64,000 nt of DNA. Origin: Ruegeria sp. HKCCSA071. GTDB lineage: Bacteria; Pseudomonadota; Alphaproteobacteria; Rhodobacterales; Rhodobacteraceae. The first letter of the stretch is position 1. Every line of letters starts with the position of its first letter. The notes under the pieces were generated by a model, which saw only the letters and a program-made list of their open reading frames with translations, was not told the origin of the DNA and made no database searches. The position numbers and the translations under genes were made by a program. The stretch covers positions 186,001-250,000 of the forward strand of contig NZ_JAEDOX010000002.1 in the NCBI RefSeq assembly GCF_017872555.1, read 5' to 3'. Positions 60,405-64,000 of this stretch are shown one piece after another.

Positions 60405-61768
60405 CTGCTCTGATCCCCTTCCGGTCTCACCCAGCGCATCAGGAATAGCCCCAGAATAAACAACAGAACGATGGGTGACACCCCCAGACGAGCACTTCCT
60501 GTCACCGAGGTGGCGATCCCGATCAGAAGTGGCGCAGCAAAGGCGGTGGCGCGACCCGACAGACCGTAAAGGCCAAAGCTTTCGACGGGGGTTGCCGGGT
60601 CCGTATGCCGGACCATCATCGACCGGCTACAGGATTGCAGAATACCGCCCATGCCTCCGATCAGGATACCGCAACCAAAGAAAATCATATCCGGCAAGCC
60701 TGACCCTTCGGACATGGCGATACCGAATATCTGGGACCGGTCCATTGAAACGATGGTGATGCAGACAAGGATCAACACCCAGATCGCAACGATGATCACG
60801 GGCTTGGGGCCATATTTCTTGTCCAGCTTGCCGCCCACCCAGGAAAATGCCGCTGCGGCCAGAACACTAACAATGCCGAAAACACCGATCTTGATCAGGT
60901 CCCATTCCAACACCAGCCGGGCATAGACCCCGCCAAAACTATAAAGCCCGTTCAGCGCATCCCGATAGAACATGGATGAACCCAGGTAACTGGCCAAACT
61001 GGTGCGATGGCGCAGGTTAGACACTGATTTCGCCAACAGTCGCAGCGCCTCGGCAACGCTGCCCTTTTTGTTTGTCGTTTCGTCGTCATGGACCCAAAGG
61101 AAGTAGGGCACCATGAACAAGATGAACCACCCGGCAGTAAACGGCCCAACAAAGCGCGTGCCCTGCTGTTGCGACGCATCCAGCCCAAACAAGGGGTCCA
61201 TTCCGATCAGCGTTTTGCCGTTGACCTGCTCCACAAACAGGGCAAGCATGATCGCCAGCGAGATCAGGCCGCCGAAATAGCCAAAAGCAAAGCCCGAGCC
61301 GGAGATTTCGCCCACTTCGCTGTCATCGCCCAGATCGGGCAGTTGGGAATTGATGAAAATCAGGGCGTATTCCGCACCGATGAAACCCAGACCGAAGGCA
61401 GACAGCATCAACCACATGTTCGAGCCATCGGGCATCGTGTACCAAAGCGCGCCGGAACCTACGGCGTACATCACGGAAAAGGCGAATATCCAAGGGATGC
61501 GCCGACCCGACACATCAGCCATCGCCCCCATCAGCGGTGCACCGAAGGCAATAATCAAACCGACTATGGTCATGCAGTTGGCCCAGACCACCTGTGCCTG
61601 TGCGTCTGCAGACCCTGCGTCCAGGCCGGATGCCAGATAGTACTCCGCAGCGACGCCCGCGAAATAAGGGCCGAACACGAACGTGACCAAAAGGGTGTGA
61701 TAGGGCTGACTGGCCCAATCAAAGAACCACCAACCCCAGATACGCCTGCGCTTGGATATTTCTGCCAT
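60401..61768 (-). CDS. MFS transporter, UMF1/Atg22-like
   Basis: A 455-residue, 12-helix membrane protein. WGWWFFDWASQPYHTLLVTFVFGPYF (short WWFFDWASQPYHTLLV) and GAPLMGAMADVSGRR are typical of the UMF1 (unknown major facilitator) group, and SRSMMVRHTDPATPVESFGLYGL near 370 of its C-terminal half. Substrates are unknown; some are proposed amino-acid or purine exporters. It overlaps mepA by 4 bp and is the first gene of the leftward three-gene operon with mepA and the phytase-like gene. Confidence 0.9.
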   Translation of the reverse strand: MAEISKRRRIWGWWFFDWASQPYHTLLVTFVFGPYFAGVAAEYYLASGLDAGSADAQAQVVWANCMTIVGLIIAFGAPLMGAMADVSGRRIPWIFAFSVMYAVGSGALWYTMPDGSNMWLMLSAFGLGFIGAEYALIFINSQLPDLGDDSEVGEISGSGFAFGYFGGLISLAIMLALFVEQVNGKTLIGMDPLFGLDASQQQGTRFVGPFTAGWFILFMVPYFLWVHDDETTNKKGSVAEALRLLAKSVSNLRHRTSLASYLGSSMFYRDALNGLYSFGGVYARLVLEWDLIKIGVFGIVSVLAAAAFSWVGGKLDKKYGPKPVIIVAIWVLILVCITIVSMDRSQIFGIAMSEGSGLPDMIFFGCGILIGGMGGILQSCSRSMMVRHTDPATPVESFGLYGLSGRATAFAAPLLIGIATSVTGSARLGVSPIVLLFILGLFLMRWVRPEGDQSR

Positions 61769-61897
61769 TTCTGCCCCTGTTTTCTTGTTGCGGTCATAAG
61801 ACGGGGCTTTGGCGCAATTCGCAAGCGCAGAGTTCAGCCTACTTGCTCTTTGCTGAAAGGGTGCTTAGGTCTCGACCAACTAGAAAACGGAGTGCCC

Positions 61898-62185
61898 ATG
61901 CTGTCGCTGATCCAAATCCTGCTGCTGATCCTGGACATTGTCTGGTTCATCATTCTGGCCCATGTGATCATGAGTTGGCTGATCAACTTTCAGGTGCTCA
62001 ACCTGCACCAACAACTGGTTGCACAAATCTGGTACGGATTAAATCGGATATTAGAGCCTATTTACGGGCCGATCCGCCGCGTTCTACCCAATATGGGTGG
62101 GTTGGATTTGACCCCGCTGGTGGTGCTGATCGGCGTCTATGCCTTGCGGATTATCCTTATCAACAACGCGCCCTATTTCTACTGA
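61898..62185 (+). CDS. YggT family membrane protein
   Basis: A 95-residue protein with two hydrophobic segments (LSLIQILLLILDIVWFIILAHVIMSWLI, short LLLILDIVWFIILAHVIMSWL; and LTPLVVLIGVYALRIILI) and the family motif RILEPIYGPIRRVLPNMGGLDLTPL between them. YggT proteins affect osmotic tolerance and division-associated functions. A long frame open from 61088 is antisense to the MFS gene, and the true start is the inner ATG at 61898. Confidence 0.9.
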   Translation: MLSLIQILLLILDIVWFIILAHVIMSWLINFQVLNLHQQLVAQIWYGLNRILEPIYGPIRRVLPNMGGLDLTPLVVLIGVYALRIILINNAPYFY

Positions 62186-62263
62186 CCACTTGTTCACTGA
62201 ATCTTAGTATGTGATTGTCCTGCCTTAAGAGCAGATAAACCTTAAAACAGGGCACCCCCGCAT

Positions 62264-64000
62264 ATGTTCGACGCCGCACCCTTGCTGCGAGATGTCTTTG
62301 GATTCGACGCCTTCCGCCCCGGGCAGGCAGAGATTGTCGACGCCGTGACGGCAGGCGAAAACGTGCTGGCGATCATGCCTACAGGTGGCGGCAAATCCTT
62401 ATGTTTTCAACTCCCCGCCCTGCTCCGCGATGGGGTGACGGTGGTTATATCTCCGCTCATTGCCCTGATGCGCGATCAGGTGCGCGGCTTGCAAGAGGCC
62501 GGGGTCGAGGCTGGTGCGCTGACATCCGGCAACACGCCCGAGGAAACCGAGGCCGTCTGGGACGCGCTGGAGGACGGGCGGCTAAAGCTGCTTTACATGG
62601 CACCCGAACGTCTGGCTGCCGGGTCTGCGCTTGGGATGCTCCGTCGGATCAACGTCAGCCTGATCGCCGTGGACGAAGCCCATTGTGTCAGTCAATGGGG
62701 GCATGACTTTCGCCCTGATTACCTGCGGATCGGAGAGTTGCGGCGCGCCCTGAAAGTTCCGCTGGCCGCGTTTACCGCCACCGCGGACGCAGAAACGCAG
62801 GATGAGATTGTCGAAAAACTGTTCGATGGCATTGAGCCACGCAAATTTCTGCGCGGATTTGACCGGCCCAACATTCATCTGGCCTTTGCCGCAAAAGACG
62901 GGCCGCGCAAGCAGATCCTTGATTTCGCAGATGCGCGCAAAGGCCAGTCCGGCATCGTTTACTGTGGCACCAGAAACAAAACCGAGGTGATTGCTCAGGC
63001 CCTGCGCACCGAGGGGCACTCGGCTTGCCACTATCACGGCGGGATGGAGGCCGAGGACCGCCGCATTGTCGAAACCCGTTTCGCACGCGAGGACGAGTTG
63101 ATCGTCGTCGCAACCGTGGCTTTTGGCATGGGCATCGACAAGCCCGATATCCGTTGGGTCGCCCATGCAGACCTGCCCAAATCGATCGAAGCCTATTATC
63201 AGGAAATCGGACGCGCCGGGCGCGATGGCGGCCCGGCCGAAACGCTGACCCTGTTCGGCCCCGATGACATTCGCCTGCGGCGATCACAGATTGACGAGGG
63301 TCTAGCGCCGCCCGAGCGCCGCATGGCCGATCATGCGCGTCTGAATGCCTTGCTGGGTCTGGCCGAGGCGTTGGAATGCCGCCGTCAGACATTGTTGAGT
63401 TACTTTGGCGAGACCACAGGACCCTGCGGCAAATGCGATCTGTGCGACAGCCCGCCCGAAGTTTTCGATGGCACAACTCCGGTACGCATGGCCCTGTCCG
63501 CGATCCTGCGGACCGAGGAATGGTTCGGGACAGGCCATTTGATCGATATCCTGCTGGGAAATGAGACCGACAAAATCCGCGCCCGCCGCCACGAGGATTT
63601 GTCCACTTTTGGCATCGGAAAGGATTGGACGCGCCCGAAATGGCAGGCCATTTTCCGCCAGATGATGGGACACGACCTGGTCCGCCCCGACCCTGAACGT
63701 CACGGTGCATTGCGCATGACCGAGGCGGCCAAACCAATTCTGAAAGGCGAGACGCAAATCACCCTGCGCAAGGATACGCTGCGCAATGCGGTCCGTCGGC
63801 CTGCGGTCAAGGCAATGGTGTCCGAAGAAGACGCCCCGCTGCTATCCGCGCTCAAGGCCAAACGCCGTGCCCTGTCCGAAGCTGCACGTGTTCCGGCCTA
63901 TGTCATCTTTCCGGACCGTACGCTTATCGAGATGGCGGAAAAGCGCCCTGTAACGCTGGACGATATGGCCCGGATCGGCGGTATTGGTGCCAAAAAGCTG
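62264..64000 (+). CDS. recQ: ATP-dependent DNA helicase RecQ (3' end cut by window)
   Basis: 579 codons are in view. Walker A MPTGGGKS is at residues 38-45, DEAH with VDEAHCVSQWGHDFRPDY (about 136), the helicase C domain TRNKTEVIAQALRTEGHSACHYHGGM and QEIGRAGRDG, a four-Cys zinc site (CRRQTLL...CGKCDLC), the RQC winged helix, and the beginning of the HRDC domain (DRTLIEMAEKRPVTLDDMARI). RecQ unwinds forks and recombination intermediates. No clear LexA box is seen in its 78-bp leader. The end of HRDC lies outside. Confidence 0.95.
   Translation, partial: MFDAAPLLRDVFGFDAFRPGQAEIVDAVTAGENVLAIMPTGGGKSLCFQLPALLRDGVTVVISPLIALMRDQVRGLQEAGVEAGALTSGNTPEETEAVWDALEDGRLKLLYMAPERLAAGSALGMLRRINVSLIAVDEAHCVSQWGHDFRPDYLRIGELRRALKVPLAAFTATADAETQDEIVEKLFDGIEPRKFLRGFDRPNIHLAFAAKDGPRKQILDFADARKGQSGIVYCGTRNKTEVIAQALRTEGHSACHYHGGMEAEDRRIVETRFAREDELIVVATVAFGMGIDKPDIRWVAHADLPKSIEAYYQEIGRAGRDGGPAETLTLFGPDDIRLRRSQIDEGLAPPERRMADHARLNALLGLAEALECRRQTLLSYFGETTGPCGKCDLCDSPPEVFDGTTPVRMALSAILRTEEWFGTGHLIDILLGNETDKIRARRHEDLSTFGIGKDWTRPKWQAIFRQMMGHDLVRPDPERHGALRMTEAAKPILKGETQITLRKDTLRNAVRRPAVKAMVSEEDAPLLSALKAKRRALSEAARVPAYVIFPDRTLIEMAEKRPVTLDDMARIGGIGAKKL

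Noticed and set aside
61088..61897. Long forward frame in front of the YggT gene
   Set aside because: Lies opposite the MFS gene; only the last 95 residues (from 61898) match a protein family.
1..64000. CRISPR array, prophage, IS element, tRNA or rRNA genes
   Set aside because: I looked for repeated spacers, transposase or phage motifs and cloverleaf sequences; none were found by eye.

Overview
This is ordinary chromosomal DNA from an alphaproteobacterium, most likely a marine Roseobacter-group member of the Rhodobacteraceae. The evidence is the high G+C, the gene content (heterotetrameric sarcosine oxidase soxBDAG, betB, the fliF-fliH-fliN-fliP / fliL-motE-motA flagellar block, a RimB-RimK-AstE-like trio, panBC, Idi type I), a GTTC-N7-GTTC LexA box of alphaproteobacterial type, and a repeat I associate with Rhodobacteraceae at 49060-49094. 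I see no IS element, prophage, CRISPR array, rRNA or tRNA gene. The first gene (CinA-like) and the last (recQ) are cut by the window edges.

Layout. 0-10 kb: housekeeping genes (CinA domain, sfsA, homocysteine methyltransferase, map, a 59-residue small ORF, HAD phosphatase, rsmD, FAD oxidoreductase, peroxiredoxin, three small envelope proteins, and a ridA / GDPD / acyltransferase / phhB run). 10.4-19.8 kb: mlaA-mlaC, then the divergent flagellar block, ending in a 715-residue periplasmic protein I cannot name. 19.9-22.9 kb: MmgE/PrpD protein and betB, with an 18-bp palindromic operator. 22.97-23.4 kb: a LexA-box gene for a two-repeat protein. 23.4-28.8 kb: potassium channel, trhO, the NAD salvage genes pncA and pncB, and two unknowns, one a low-G+C serine-hydrolase-like gene. 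28.8-42.8 kb: an amine/peptide catabolism region (aldehyde dehydrogenase plus dipeptide-type ABC transporter, AraC/DJ-1 regulator, soxBDAG with direct repeats upstream, a pentameric ligand-gated ion channel behind an orphan solute-binding protein). 43-50 kb: panBC, glpK, smpB, idi, cytochrome c, P1 peptidase, SDR, arfB. 50.7-55.8 kb: SnoaL protein, CBS protein, mgtE, and a 92-residue protein with rimB, rimK and an AstE-like deacylase. 55.8-64 kb: EF-hand and SPW-like proteins, LysR regulator, an 18-codon ORF with an exceptional Shine-Dalgarno, queuosine-precursor transporter, phytase-like protein, mepA, MFS, YggT, recQ.

How genes may work together. betB makes glycine betaine, soxBDAG oxidises sarcosine (the last methylated step of betaine breakdown), and the AraC/DJ-1 regulator converging on soxG is of the type that controls these pathways. 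The ABC transporter, its aldehyde dehydrogenase and the orphan binding protein/ion channel pair on either side make the region look like a methylated-amine or small-peptide acquisition island; that link is inference. Several operators (21-bp-phased repeats at soxB, palindromes at betB and mgtE, inverted repeat at pncB, LexA box at 22991) are visible directly. The most unusual observations are the binding protein/ligand-gated channel pair, the SOS-box gene with topoisomerase-tail-like repeats, the 18-codon ORF, and a SoxD lacking its zinc cysteines.
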